Shown here: one piece after another, positions 9,782 to 18,998 of the stretch
Layout of the letters: every line of letters begins with the position of its first letter
Numbering within the stretch: the stretch's first letter is position 1
Origin: Tardiphaga sp051811025
Lineage (GTDB): Bacteria; Pseudomonadota; Alphaproteobacteria; Rhizobiales; Xanthobacteraceae
Reading direction: 5' to 3'
DNA: 64,000 nt
Assembly: GCF_051811025.1 (NCBI RefSeq)
Contig: NZ_JBPWQE010000001.1
Coordinates: 5,766,001 to 5,830,000 of the forward strand
Made by a program: the position numbers and the translations under genes
The notes under the pieces: model-generated
What the model was told of the DNA's origin: nothing
Seen by the model: the letters and a program-made list of their open reading frames with translations, nothing else
Databases searched by the model: none

Positions 9782-10657
9782 TTAGATCGCCTCGGCGCCG
9801 GAGATGATTTCGATCAGCTCCTTCGTAATCATCGCCTGGCGGGTGCGGTTGTAGATCAGTGTCTGCTTGCGGATCATGTCGCCGGCGTTGCGCGTGGCGT
9901 TGTCCATCGAGCTCATCTGCGCACCGTAGAACGAAGCATTGTTCTCCAGCAGCGCGCGGAAAATCTGTACCGCGAGATTGCGCGGCAGCAGGCCGTCAAG
10001 GATCTCATCCTCGGCGGGCTCGTATTCATAAGTCGGTGTCGGGCCGGCATTGGCAGCAGGCGCTGCGACTTCCAGCGGAATGATCTGCTGGGCGGTCGGA
10101 ATCTGCGAGATCACCGACTTGAAGCGCGAATAGAACAGCGTGCAAACGTCAAACTGACCGTCATTGAAGAGAGCCAGAACTTTCTTGGCGATATCATCGG
10201 CATTGACGAAGCCGAGCTGACGCACGGAACGCAGTTCGAGATGACCGACGATCTGCTTGTCGAAGTTGCGGCGCAGCTGCTCGTAACCCTTGCGACCGAC
10301 GCAGAAGAACTTGACCTCTTTGCCCTGGTTCATCAGCGCCAGCGCGCGTTCACGCGCCAGACGTACGATCGAGGAATTGAAAGCGCCACATAGGCCCCGC
10401 TCGCCGGTGCAAACCAGCAGCAGGTGGACCTGATCCTTGCCGGTACCAACCAACAGCGCCGGGCCGGTGCCCGGTGTGGTCGCGCTGGCGATGCTGGCGA
10501 TCACCGTATCCATCTTCTCGGCGTAAGGACGTGCAGCTTCGGCAGCGGTCTGCGCACGGCGCAGCTTCGATGCCGCAACCATCTGCATCGCCTTGGTGAT
10601 CTTCTGCGTCGCCTTGGTCGAGGCGATGCGGACACGCATGTCTTTAAGTGAGGCCAT
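9782..10657 (-). CDS. atpG: F1Fo-ATP synthase subunit gamma
   Basis: Rotating central shaft of F1. The 291 residues start MASLKDMRVRIASTKATQKI followed by TKAMQMVAASK, and end SMDNATRNAGDMIRKQTLIY plus NRTRQAMITKELIEIISGAEA; both coiled-coil ends are hallmarks of gamma. The middle contains the conserved GLCGAFNSS segment. Gaps to atpA (121 bp) and atpD (76 bp) contain short hairpins but no other gene. Confidence 0.97.
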   Translation of the reverse strand: MASLKDMRVRIASTKATQKITKAMQMVAASKLRRAQTAAEAARPYAEKMDTVIASIASATTPGTGPALLVGTGKDQVHLLLVCTGERGLCGAFNSSIVRLARERALALMNQGKEVKFFCVGRKGYEQLRRNFDKQIVGHLELRSVRQLGFVNADDIAKKVLALFNDGQFDVCTLFYSRFKSVISQIPTAQQIIPLEVAAPAANAGPTPTYEYEPAEDEILDGLLPRNLAVQIFRALLENNASFYGAQMSSMDNATRNAGDMIRKQTLIYNRTRQAMITKELIEIISGAEAI

Positions 10658-10742
10658 TCTCAGTCCACCCCGGCGATCTAGCTGTTCAGCTGATCGCGAA
10701 CCTCTCGTTCGAAACGCCCGACCTCGTGCCGGACATCAACGC

Positions 10743-10767
10743 GAATGGCCGGCATGAGCCGGCCATT
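10743..10767 (-). other. Intercistronic hairpin between atpA and atpG
   Basis: A perfect inverted repeat, GAATGGCCGGC/GCCGGCCATTC, with 11-bp arms and a 4-nt loop, starts about 12 nt after the atpA stop. There is no T tract, so it is more likely an mRNA-stabilising or processing hairpin than a terminator. Confidence 0.6.
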
Positions 10768-10778
10768 CATTGGCAATA

Positions 10779-12311
10779 TTAAGCGTAGGTCTTCGCGAAG
10801 CCTTCGACGACGGCCTTGAGCTGGGCGGCGACGTCATCCTTGAGATCGCGGCTGTCGCGGATCGCGTTGAGGATCTCGACGTTCTTGCCGCGCAGCAGCG
10901 ACAACAGGCCGTCTTCGAAACCGCGCACCTTGCTAACCGGCAGCGTGTCGAGATAGCCGTTGGTACCGGCCCAGATCACGGCAACCTGCTCTTCCATCTT
11001 CAGCGGCGAGAACTGCGGCTGCTTCAGGAGTTCGGTCAGACGTGCGCCGCGGTTCAGCAGGCGCTGGGTCGAAGCGTCGAGGTCCGAGCCGAACTGCGCA
11101 AAGGCAGCCATTTCGCGGTACTGCGCGAGCTCACCCTTGATCTTGCCGGCGACCTTCTTCATCGCCTTGGTCTGCGCGGCGGAGCCGACGCGCGACACGG
11201 ACAGACCGACGTTCACGGCGGGTCGGATGCCCTGGAAGAACAGATCGGTTTCAAGGAAGATCTGACCGTCGGTGATCGAAATCACGTTGGTCGGGATGTA
11301 GGCCGACACGTCGTTGGCTTGGGTTTCGATGACCGGCAGCGCCGTCAGCGAACCATTGCCCTGGGAATCGTTGAGCTTCGCAGCGCGTTCGAGAAGGCGC
11401 GAGTGAAGATAGAACACGTCGCCGGGATAAGCTTCGCGGCCCGGAGGACGACGCAGCAGCAGCGACATCTGGCGATAGGCAACAGCCTGCTTCGACAAAT
11501 CGTCATAGATGATGACGGCGTGCATGCCGTTGTCGCGGAAGAATTCGCCGATCGTACAGCCGGTGAATGGCGCGATGTACTGCATCGGAGCCGGATCGGA
11601 AGCGGTCGCAGCGACGACGACGGAGTATTCCATCGCGCCCTGCTCTTCGAGCACCTTCACGAACTGCGCAACGGTCGAACGCTTCTGGCCGACGGCGACG
11701 TAAACGCAGTACAGTTTCTGGCTCTCGGGAGCGCCAGCAACGTTCAGCGACTTCTGGTTCAGGATGGTGTCGAGCGCGATTGCGGTCTTGCCGGTCTGAC
11801 GGTCACCAATGATCAGCTCGCGCTGGCCACGGCCGACCGGGATCAAAGCATCGACCGACTTCAGGCCGGTTGCCATCGGCTCGTTGACCGACTTGCGCGG
11901 AATGATGCCCGGCGCCTTGACGTCGACGCGCATGCGCTTGTCGGCCTGGATCGGACCTTTGCCGTCGATCGGATTGCCGAGACCATCGACAACGCGGCCG
12001 AGCAGACCCTTGCCAACCGGCGCGTCCACGATCGAACGGGTGCGCTTGACGGTCTGGCCTTCCTTGATCTCGCGGTCAGCGCCGAAAATAACGACACCTA
12101 CGTTGTCGGTTTCGAGGTTCAGCGCCATACCGCGGGTGCCGTTCTCGAATTCGACCATTTCACCAGCCTGGACGTTGTCGAGGCCGTAGACGCGGGCAAT
12201 GCCGTCGCCGACGGACAACACCTGTCCGACTTCAGAAACTTCAGCTTCCTGGCCGAAATTCTTGATCTGGTCTTTGAGGATCGCGGAAATTTCTGCGGCG
12301 CGGATGTCCAT
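10779..12311 (-). CDS. atpA: F1Fo-ATP synthase subunit alpha
   Basis: Non-catalytic nucleotide-binding subunit of F1; 510 residues, the normal length. The P-loop is GDRQTGKTAIALDTILNQK, and MEFENGTRG-like N-terminal residues, VYVAVGQKRSTVAQ, YDDLSKQAVAYRQMSLLLRR (with PPGREAYPGDVFYLHSRLLE following) and SVSRVGSAAQTKAMKKVAG are family motifs. ATG 12311 overlaps the atpH stop by one base (TGATG), indicating translational coupling. Confidence 0.98.
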   Translation of the reverse strand: MDIRAAEISAILKDQIKNFGQEAEVSEVGQVLSVGDGIARVYGLDNVQAGEMVEFENGTRGMALNLETDNVGVVIFGADREIKEGQTVKRTRSIVDAPVGKGLLGRVVDGLGNPIDGKGPIQADKRMRVDVKAPGIIPRKSVNEPMATGLKSVDALIPVGRGQRELIIGDRQTGKTAIALDTILNQKSLNVAGAPESQKLYCVYVAVGQKRSTVAQFVKVLEEQGAMEYSVVVAATASDPAPMQYIAPFTGCTIGEFFRDNGMHAVIIYDDLSKQAVAYRQMSLLLRRPPGREAYPGDVFYLHSRLLERAAKLNDSQGNGSLTALPVIETQANDVSAYIPTNVISITDGQIFLETDLFFQGIRPAVNVGLSVSRVGSAAQTKAMKKVAGKIKGELAQYREMAAFAQFGSDLDASTQRLLNRGARLTELLKQPQFSPLKMEEQVAVIWAGTNGYLDTLPVSKVRGFEDGLLSLLRGKNVEILNAIRDSRDLKDDVAAQLKAVVEGFAKTYA

Positions 12312-12871
12312 CAGCCTGCCTCTTTCATCGAGTGCTTGATCGAGTTGAGTTTGGTGCGAAGCGAGCTATCCACCATGCGGCTGCCGAGCTTGACGACAAG
12401 CCCGCCGATGATGGACGGATCGACTTTCACGTTGAGCGCGACGTCCTTGCCCGTCACTGACTTCAGCGCGGTCTTGAGGGCGTCGAGATTCTTGTCACTG
12501 AGCGGCTCGGCGACGGTGACGTCAGCCGTAGCTTCGCCCTTAAACTTGGCTACCAGCGCATTGAAGCCGCGCGCCACGTCGCCAATGGCGAACAGGCGGC
12601 GGTTGGCGGTGAGGACCTTGAGGAAGTTGGCGGTGATGCCGGTAATTCCGGCCTTCTCCAGAACCGAAGCGAGGGCCTTGCCCTGAATCTCTGCAGAGAA
12701 CACCGGGCTGCGAACCAGTCGCGCCAGGTCGGCGCTGTCGGCCAGCATCGCTGCGAATTTGTCGAGATCGGCCTTCACCGCATCGACGGACTTTTCGTCA
12801 CGCGCCAGCTCAAACAGAGCCGTTGCATAACGACCGGACATTCCCGAAACCGACGGATCTTGTGTTGCCAC
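12311..12871 (-). CDS. atpH: F1Fo-ATP synthase subunit delta
   Basis: Peripheral-stalk subunit joining F1 to the b subunits. The 186-residue protein begins MATQDPSVSGMSGRYATALF followed by ELARDEKSVDAV. It ends with the conserved VKVDPSIIGGLVVKLGSRMV and DSSLRTKLNSIKHSM. It is the first gene of atpHAGDC, so the operon promoter should lie in the 12872-13000 region. Confidence 0.96.
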   Translation of the reverse strand: MATQDPSVSGMSGRYATALFELARDEKSVDAVKADLDKFAAMLADSADLARLVRSPVFSAEIQGKALASVLEKAGITGITANFLKVLTANRRLFAIGDVARGFNALVAKFKGEATADVTVAEPLSDKNLDALKTALKSVTGKDVALNVKVDPSIIGGLVVKLGSRMVDSSLRTKLNSIKHSMKEAG

Positions 12872-12976
12872 GAATTGCGCTCTTCAGGCTGTCAAACTCG
12901 CAAGGGAATAACTATCGCCTGAATGTGGCGCCTAGCGATCCAAGTCCTTGGAATTCAAGCGGGACTTCGATTTTTA

Positions 12977-12999
12977 GGTCACAACAAAATGTCGTGACC
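12977..12999. promoter_or_regulatory. Imperfect palindrome upstream of the atp operon
   Basis: GGTCAC and GTGACC outer arms and inner AC/GT pairs surround an A-rich centre: 23 bp with one mismatched arm pair. It lies about 106 bp upstream of atpH. The symmetry suggests a dimeric regulator site; no known consensus is recognised. Confidence 0.3.
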
Positions 13000-13382
13000 C
13001 GTTCAAATCGCGGCTTTGCTAACATAGCCCGCGCGCTGGTGCAACGCGACGAAAGCGTTTGATGATGCCTTGTCGCAGGCCCTCGCAAAGAATCATTTCA
13101 GGGAGATGTGACTCGCCAATCGGGTCGCTGACGGAGTGTTTCGTTGTCCGTCTCCGAGGCGGAATTTCTAATTCCGCATGGCGGTACGCAGTGCCGATTT
13201 TTTGAATCATGCAGCGTCGGTCGCGGATAAGTCCGCAATTGAAATCCCGGCAGGGAGCGCGCGGCGTGTGCGCCTTACGTCACCGTTTCGGGCTGCTTAA
13301 CATTTACTTACCGAATGCTATCCATGCACGATGATCACTTCGCTATTCAGTATAGTCGTGTAATTTACAGTATATTTAATAG

Positions 13383-13397
13383 TTAATAATTTGTTAA
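13383..13397. promoter_or_regulatory. CtrA-type binding site TTAA-N7-TTAA upstream of rlpA
   Basis: TTAA at 13383-13386 and TTAA at 13394-13397 are separated by exactly 7 bases, matching the CtrA consensus of alphaproteobacteria. A further TTAA lies at 13376. The site is ~170 bp upstream of rlpA in the AT-rich promoter region. CtrA is the cell-cycle master regulator; binding here is inferred. Confidence 0.5.
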
Positions 13398-13567
13398 AAT
13401 GGCCTATTAGCCATGTTCTGTTCCATCACAAGATATTTCATCTGGTCATGGAACGATTGTGTTGCCTATTTTACGCCTCATTACGTCGTCAAACGCTCAG
13501 CCAGTGAAATTGGGACGGGGGTCCACTTGCCACACTTGTGGCAATACTGTCTGAGGGACAACAACTT

Positions 13568-14059
13568 ATGCTGCGTTACGGAAAATCGACGCTGGGCGCT
13601 ATCGCCCGGCCGCGTACGGCAATCGCTGTCATGACTGCCGCTCTTGTTTTCGGGGGAACTGTTTCGGAGGCTTCGGCCAAATCCCGGCACCATCGCCATC
13701 ACCACAAGCATCACGCACATCAGGCCAGCCAGCCGTCGCTGTTCGATGCCAACGCGTCGATCGCGCCAACCACGGGCGGTCGTAGCTTCTCGGGTGTTGC
13801 GTCCTATTACGGCAATGAGTCCGGCAGCCGCACCGCCTCGGGTCAGCGCTTCAATCAGAATGCGATGACTGCCGCGCATCGTTCGCTGCCGTTCGGCACC
13901 AAGCTGCGCGTGACCCATGGCGGTCGCAGCGTTGTCGTCACCGTCAACGATCGCGGACCGTTCATCCGTGGCCGTGTACTCGACCTGTCGAAAGGCGCAG
14001 CCAGTGCGATCGGTTTGACCGGCCGTGGCGTCGGCCGCGTCGTCGCGGAAGTCATGTAA
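13568..14059 (+). CDS. rlpA: RlpA-family septal ring lytic transglycosylase-like protein
   Basis: A 163-residue exported protein: signal peptide (AVMTAALVFGGTVSEASA, cut near residue 37), then a His-rich stretch (10 His within 15 residues, about 39-53), then a double-psi beta-barrel domain from about residue 75. Domain motifs are GVASYYGNESGSRTASGQRF, MTAAHRSLPFGTKLRVTH and VTVNDRGPFIRGRVLDLSKG. There is no SPOR domain. ATG 13568, 9 bp after GAGGGA, is preferred over the GTG at 13538. RlpA proteins cleave or bind denuded glycan strands; activity here is by family. Confidence 0.85.
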   Translation: MLRYGKSTLGAIARPRTAIAVMTAALVFGGTVSEASAKSRHHRHHHKHHAHQASQPSLFDANASIAPTTGGRSFSGVASYYGNESGSRTASGQRFNQNAMTAAHRSLPFGTKLRVTHGGRSVVVTVNDRGPFIRGRVLDLSKGAASAIGLTGRGVGRVVAEVM

Positions 14060-14133
14060 GCGCGTCGCGTTTCTGATCTTTCAAGTTCAGTAGCGTTGTG
14101 TGTGTATTGAGTAGAGTAAGCGTTGAGTAAAAG

Positions 14134-14170
14134 AGCCTGCTGTCATCAAAAGACAGCAGGCTTTTTTGTT
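14134..14170 (+). terminator. Intrinsic terminator after rlpA
   Basis: A perfect 11-bp stem (AGCCTGCTGTC/GACAGCAGGCT) with a 7-nt loop is followed by a run of six T. It lies 75 bp after the rlpA stop. Confidence 0.9.
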
Positions 14171-14239
14171 TTTGCGTTGTCAGTTCACGCCGTCATTCCA
14201 GGTTCGCGCGCAAGAGCGAGCCTTCCGGAACGACGAAGC

Positions 14240-16438
14240 TCAAAGAAAGCTCTGCGGATCGACATCGACTTCGAGCTTTAGGTTGCCTGTCGGTTTTGGG
14301 CCATGCGCCAGCCAGTCGCGGAGATAGTGCGACAGGTCGACATTGCGCGCCGACTTCACCAGCAGTCGGAAGCGATAGCGACCTTTGATGACGGCGAGTG
14401 GTGCTTCAGCGGGGCCGAGCACCATGATGCGCTCGTCGATCGGTGCTACGGCGGCGAGCTTGCGCGCATAGCCCTCCGTGGTTGGCCGGTCACCGCCTGA
14501 AATGATCAGACTCGCCAGCCGTCCGAAGGGTGGATAGCCCGCGCGTTCGCGGGCCTCGATTTCGCTGGCGTAAAACGCTTCGCGGTCGTTTGCGATCAGC
14601 GCCTTCATCACCGGATGCTCCGGCTGATGGGTCTGCAGATAGCCGACGCCGCGTCCCTGGTCACGTCCGGCGCGGCCGATGACTTGATTGAGCATCTGAT
14701 AGGTGCGCTCCGCGGCGCGGGGATCGCCATTGCCGAGGCCCAGATCGGCGTCGATGACGCCGACCAGATTGAGCCGCGGGAAGTTATGGCCCTTGGCCAC
14801 GAGTTGCGTGCCGATGATGACATCGACGCGGCCTTCTGCGATCTCGGTCAGCTCCGTCCGCATCGCATCGATTGACGTGATGAGGTCGCTTGACAGCACC
14901 ATGGTGCGCGCATTCGGAAACAGGCTGGCTGCTTCCTCCTGCAGGCGCTCGACGCCGGGTCCCACGGCAACCAGCGACTCTTCAGCCTGACAATGCGGGC
15001 ATTGATGTGGGCGATGCATCGAGAAGCCGCAGTGATGGCATACCAGTCGCTGGCGAAAGCGATGATCGACCAGCCACGCATCGCAGATGGTGCAGGCGAA
15101 GCGATGTCCGCAGCCGCGGCATAGCGTCAGCGGCGCATAACCGCGGCGATTCAGGAACAGCAACGCCTGTTCCTTGCGCTCTATGGCGATCTGGATTTTC
15201 TCGGCGAGGCGCGGTGCGATGAAGCGGCCGCGCATCGGCCCTTCGCGGCGCAGATCAATGGCTTCGATATGCGGCATATGCTGGCCACCGAAGCGCGATG
15301 GCAGCGCGATGCGCTGATATCGCCCCTTGCGAGCATTGACCTCGGACTCAACGGACGGAGTCGCAGAGGCGAGCACGATGGGAATCCTGGCGATGGATGC
15401 GCGCACCACGGCCATGTCGCGGGCATGGTAATGCGCGCCTTCGTCCTGCTTGTAGGCCTGGTCGTGCTCTTCATCGACGATGATCAGGCCAAGTTTCGCA
15501 TAGGGCAGAAACAACGCCGAACGCGCGCCGACGATGACATGGGCCTCGCCATTGGCGGTCGACGCCCAGTTGCGTGCGCGGGTACGCGGTGTCAGTTCGG
15601 AATGCCATTCCAGCGGCCGCACGCCGAAGCGTTTTGAGAAGCGCTCCAGGAATTGCCCCGTCAGCGCTATTTCGGGCATCAGGATCAACACCTGTTCGCC
15701 GCGCTTGATCACCTCGGCAACCGCCTCGAAATAGACCTCGGTCTTGCCGGAGCCGGTGACGCCGTCGAGCAGGGCGGCGTGAAAATCCCCCTTGGCGGCG
15801 AAAGTCCGCATCGCTTCGGCCGCGACGGCCTGGTCGTCTGAAAAATCCGGCTCGGCGAAGGTGGGGTCAGGCGCCGGCGGCGGTAGCGCGCGAGGCATGG
15901 CTTCAATAGCAAGCGTGCCTTCATCGACGAGGCCGTCGATCACGCCGGCGCTGACACCGGCTTCCTTGGCGGCTTCGGATTTGGCATGCAGCAACCCGTC
16001 CGACAGGATCTCGATCAGCCGTGCGCGTGCCGAGGTCATGCGCTTGGGCACTTCGCCGACCAGACGGACGCCCACGCGCACCCGCTCCGGGCCGAGGTGC
16101 TCGCCCATCCGCAGTGTCATCTTCATGACCATGCCGCGGGCGGACAAAGTGTAATTCGCCACCCAGTCGACCAGGCTGCGCAATTCCTGCTTCAGCGGCG
16201 GGACATCGAATTTCTCGCCGACTTCCTTGAGCCGGTTGTGCAGCCGTGGATCGGGATTGGTGTTTTCCGCCCAGACCACGCCGATCACCTCGCGGGCACC
16301 GAGCGGCACGCTGACGACATCGCCGGGCTGCAGATCGAGGCCGCGGGGCACGCGATAGGAATAAGCCTGGTTCAGCGCGACCGGCACCAGCACGTCGACG
16401 ACGCCAGACGATGTTTTGGTACGCGCAGCTTCGTCCAT
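14240..16438 (-). CDS. priA: Primosomal replication restart helicase
   Basis: Superfamily 2 DNA helicase that reloads the replisome at collapsed forks. 732 residues. An N-terminal DNA-binding domain (VDVLVPVALNQAYSYRVP) is followed by the helicase core with Walker A GVTGSGKTEVYF, DEEH box (IIVDEEHDQAYKQDEGAHYH) and LASATPSVES. The zinc-binding insertion has paired cysteines CRGCGHRFACTICDAW and CHHCGFSMHRPHQCPHC. The conserved GTQLVAKGHNFPRLNLVGVI motif and VIGRAGRDQG follow. ATG 16438 is used. It is a single-gene unit. Confidence 0.97.
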   Translation of the reverse strand: MDEAARTKTSSGVVDVLVPVALNQAYSYRVPRGLDLQPGDVVSVPLGAREVIGVVWAENTNPDPRLHNRLKEVGEKFDVPPLKQELRSLVDWVANYTLSARGMVMKMTLRMGEHLGPERVRVGVRLVGEVPKRMTSARARLIEILSDGLLHAKSEAAKEAGVSAGVIDGLVDEGTLAIEAMPRALPPPAPDPTFAEPDFSDDQAVAAEAMRTFAAKGDFHAALLDGVTGSGKTEVYFEAVAEVIKRGEQVLILMPEIALTGQFLERFSKRFGVRPLEWHSELTPRTRARNWASTANGEAHVIVGARSALFLPYAKLGLIIVDEEHDQAYKQDEGAHYHARDMAVVRASIARIPIVLASATPSVESEVNARKGRYQRIALPSRFGGQHMPHIEAIDLRREGPMRGRFIAPRLAEKIQIAIERKEQALLFLNRRGYAPLTLCRGCGHRFACTICDAWLVDHRFRQRLVCHHCGFSMHRPHQCPHCQAEESLVAVGPGVERLQEEAASLFPNARTMVLSSDLITSIDAMRTELTEIAEGRVDVIIGTQLVAKGHNFPRLNLVGVIDADLGLGNGDPRAAERTYQMLNQVIGRAGRDQGRGVGYLQTHQPEHPVMKALIANDREAFYASEIEARERAGYPPFGRLASLIISGGDRPTTEGYARKLAAVAPIDERIMVLGPAEAPLAVIKGRYRFRLLVKSARNVDLSHYLRDWLAHGPKPTGNLKLEVDVDPQSFL

Positions 16439-16584
16439 CGGCGGAATCAGACTCGAATTGGGGTATCCGCTAACCTAAGCTCGCGGTGCGGTCCGGACCA
16501 GTGCCGGCAGGGCGGCCCGGTCTTATGACCGATGCGCCACCACGACAATGAAGCAAAAATAATAAGTCAAAGGGAGAACCAAAT

Positions 16585-17217
16585 ATGGGCCACAGGCTCG
16601 CAGGGGCAGCCGCCTCACTCATCATTATTTCTGCCGTTGTGGTGCCCGCACGGGCGCAGGACCGGATGCCGCCGATCCCGGCCGACAAATACACCGATGC
16701 CCAGAAGAAGGCCGCCGAGGAATTCGCCGGCGGGCGCGGCTATGAGGTTCGTGGGCCTTTCGTGCCGCTGATTCGCAGCCCGGAAGTCATGCTCCGCGCC
16801 AAGGCCATGGGCGATCATCTCAGGTTCAAGAGCGCACTGGCTCCGCGGCTGAGCGAAATGATCATCCTGATCACCGCACGGGAGTGGACCCAGCAATATG
16901 AGTGGGTTGCCCATCATGACATCGCGATCAAGGCGGGTCTCCGCAACGAGATCGCCGACGCGATTGCCGACGGGCGGCGGCCTGTTGGCATGGCCGATGA
17001 CGAAGAGGCCGCCTACGACATGTCGATCGAAATCCAGCGCACCAAACGCGTGAGTGATCCGACGTGGAACAAGGCCGTTGCAAAATTCGGCGAGCAGGGC
17101 GTCATCGATCTGCTCGGGATCAATGGCTATTACACCTTCCTGGCCATGGCTATGAATGCAGCGCGAACAGGCCTCCCGGCCGGTGTCACAGAGCCCCTGA
17201 AGCGGTTCCCGGATTGA
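16585..17217 (+). CDS. Exported carboxymuconolactone decarboxylase (CMD)-family protein
   Basis: 210 residues with a signal peptide (ASLIIISAVVVPARAQ) and a CMD/AhpD-like helical domain. The core EMIILITAREWTQQYEWVAH followed by HDIAIKAGL corresponds to the active helix of the family but has no CxxC, so an AhpD-type peroxidase role is unlikely. A clear ribosome-binding site (GGGAGAA) precedes ATG 16585. It is flanked by priA (divergent) and xerC (same strand, 84 bp). The physiological reaction is unknown; export of a CMD-fold protein is somewhat unusual. Confidence 0.75.
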   Translation: MGHRLAGAAASLIIISAVVVPARAQDRMPPIPADKYTDAQKKAAEEFAGGRGYEVRGPFVPLIRSPEVMLRAKAMGDHLRFKSALAPRLSEMIILITAREWTQQYEWVAHHDIAIKAGLRNEIADAIADGRRPVGMADDEEAAYDMSIEIQRTKRVSDPTWNKAVAKFGEQGVIDLLGINGYYTFLAMAMNAARTGLPAGVTEPLKRFPD

Positions 17218-17301
17218 CGATGCTGGCGGTTCACCAAAGTGAAACGAGCGGGGTGTGATAATCTCCGCCCGTTCGCGTGCGACGCACTGCAAGGCATCCC
17301 G

Positions 17302-18300
17302 ATGGCCAAGCTTTCCGACAAGAAACCAGCCGAAGCCAAATCAAGTGGGCCGGCGCCGATTGACCTCATCTGTGCGGATGCCGATGTCTCGCTGCAGATG
17401 ACGCGGTGGCTGTCGCATCTGCGCGCCGAGCGGCGGCTGTCGCCAAAGACGCTCGAAGCCTATGCGCGCGACGTCCGGCAGTTTCTTACATTTCTCGCCG
17501 AACACTGGGGCGCGCTCGTCTCGCTGCCGCGTTTCGCCAAGCTGGAGACCAGTGATGTCCGTGCCTTCATGGCGGCGCGCCGCGGCGATGACATTGGTGG
17601 CCGCTCGCTGATGCGCGCGTTGGCCGGTCTGCGGTCTTTCGGCCGTTTTCTCGAGCGTGAAGGCAAAGGCAACGTCGGTGCGCTGTCAGCGATACGCGCG
17701 CCCAAAATCGGCAAGAGCCTGCCGAAACCGCTGCAGATGGCCTCGGCCAAGCGCCTTGCCGATGCGGATGAGCGTGCGGGCGAAAACCGCGATCCGTGGA
17801 TCTGGGCACGCGATGCCGCGGTGATGGCGCTGCTCTATGGCTCGGGCCTGCGCATCTCCGAGGCGCTTGGCCTCAAGCGGCGCGACGTGCCGGCGCCCGG
17901 TGCCGGCGACGTGCTGATCGTCAATGGCAAGGGCAACAAGACCCGCATGGTACCGGTGTTGCATAATGTGCTCGAGCTCATCGCCGACTATGCGGCGCAG
18001 TGTCCGCACCCGCTGCCCGCAGAAGGACCGATGTTTGTCGGCGCGCGGGGTGGCCCGCTCAGTCCTCGGATCATCCAGTTGACCATGGAGCGGATGCGCG
18101 GCGCGCTCGGTCTGCCCGATAGCGCCACGCCGCACGCGCTGCGCCATTCCTTTGCCACCCATCTGCTGACTCGCGGTGGTGACCTCCGCGCGATCCAGGA
18201 ATTGCTCGGCCACGCCTCGCTATCGACCACCCAGATCTATACCGGCATCGACACCGAGCGGCTGTTCGAGGTCTACAAGACCGCACACCCGCGAGCGTAA
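17302..18300 (+). CDS. xerC: Site-specific tyrosine recombinase XerC
   Basis: Resolves chromosome dimers at dif with XerD. 332 residues: an N-terminal SAM-like core-binding domain (LSHLRAERRLSPKTLEAYAR), then the catalytic domain with the first Arg in YGSGLRISEALGL, Lys in VNGKGNKTRMVP, HALRHSFATHLLTRGGDLRA (H-x-x-R), GHASLSTTQIYTGID with the second His and the Tyr nucleophile. An in-frame GTG lies at 17239, but ATG 17302 gives a normal start and length. It is a chromosomal XerC type, with no integrase context nearby. Confidence 0.93.
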   Translation: MAKLSDKKPAEAKSSGPAPIDLICADADVSLQMTRWLSHLRAERRLSPKTLEAYARDVRQFLTFLAEHWGALVSLPRFAKLETSDVRAFMAARRGDDIGGRSLMRALAGLRSFGRFLEREGKGNVGALSAIRAPKIGKSLPKPLQMASAKRLADADERAGENRDPWIWARDAAVMALLYGSGLRISEALGLKRRDVPAPGAGDVLIVNGKGNKTRMVPVLHNVLELIADYAAQCPHPLPAEGPMFVGARGGPLSPRIIQLTMERMRGALGLPDSATPHALRHSFATHLLTRGGDLRAIQELLGHASLSTTQIYTGIDTERLFEVYKTAHPRA

Positions 18301-18403
18301 GGCGGCCCGGCCCCGCCCGTAGTACAAGTGTCATCAAGCTGCCCCTTGCGAAGTTGGCGCGGTTCAGTCAATCGTCGGGCCATTAACCGGAGAGGGGTCC
18401 CCG

Positions 18404-18994
18404 ATGAGCGCGCACGAAAGTATGGAGCACGCGGAGCATGCCGAGCATGCGTCTGGCTCTAACAAGAATATTGCACTCCTGATTGCCGTGATCGCGCTGT
18501 TCCTGGCGTTCTCGGAAACCCTCGGCAAGGGCGCGCAAACCGAATCCATCAGCAAGAATGTCGAGGCGTCCAACCTCTGGGCGTTCTTCCAGGCCAAAAG
18601 CATCCGCCGTACCGTCGTTCAGGCGACGTCGGATCAAGCCCGGCTGAGCCTTGGCCTGATGGGTGACGATGCCGCCAAGGCCGCACTGTCCAAGCAGATC
18701 GACGACTGGAAGAAGACCGCGGATCGTTACCGCTCCGAGCCGGAAACCGGCGAAGGCTCCGAACAGCTCGCCGCCCGTGCCAAGGAAGCCGAACACGCGC
18801 GCGACCTCGCGATGGCGCGCTACCATCACTATGAAGTGGCCTCCGCCGCATTCCAGATCGGCATCGTTCTGGCATCGGCCACGATCATCACCGGCATGAT
18901 CGCGCTGGCCTGGGTATCAGGTGCACTGGCGATTGCCGGCGTCGCCTTCACGGCGATCGGCTTGTTCGCGCCGCATGCGGTTCATCTCATGTAA
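18404..18994 (+). CDS. DUF4337 membrane protein
   Basis: A 196-residue protein with a charged His/Glu-rich N-terminus (HESMEHAEHAEHA), one membrane helix (about residues 24-40, ALLIAVIALFLAFSETL), a soluble helical middle (45-140) and two C-terminal helices (ASATIITGMIALAWVSGALA and following). The segment TESISKNVEASNLWAFFQAK is typical of the DUF4337 family. Its function is unknown. It stands alone between xerC and a convergent hydrolase gene. Confidence 0.8.
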   Translation: MSAHESMEHAEHAEHASGSNKNIALLIAVIALFLAFSETLGKGAQTESISKNVEASNLWAFFQAKSIRRTVVQATSDQARLSLGLMGDDAAKAALSKQIDDWKKTADRYRSEPETGEGSEQLAARAKEAEHARDLAMARYHHYEVASAAFQIGIVLASATIITGMIALAWVSGALAIAGVAFTAIGLFAPHAVHLM

Positions 18995-18998
18995 CGAC

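Larger units (their letters stand above)
12872..13567. other. Intergenic region between atpH and rlpA
   Basis: About 700 bp without a credible gene. It should carry the divergent promoters for the atp operon and rlpA. Visible elements: a 23-bp imperfect palindrome (12977-12999), a perfect hairpin GCGGAATT-TCT-AATTCCGC (13159-13177), three GANTC sites (13090, 13110, 13204), and an AT-rich stretch at 13300-13400 with a CtrA-type site. Short reading frames here have no recognisable domain. Confidence 0.6.

Noticed and set aside
10770..12686. 638-codon open frame opposite atpA/atpH
   Set aside because: Antisense shadow of strongly biased GC-rich codons; atpA and atpH are certain on the other strand and the translated product has no domain.
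12961..13567. Short frames in the atpH/rlpA gap (for example 13413-13634)
   Set aside because: They lack a ribosome-binding site and any recognisable motif, and one overlaps rlpA in another frame.
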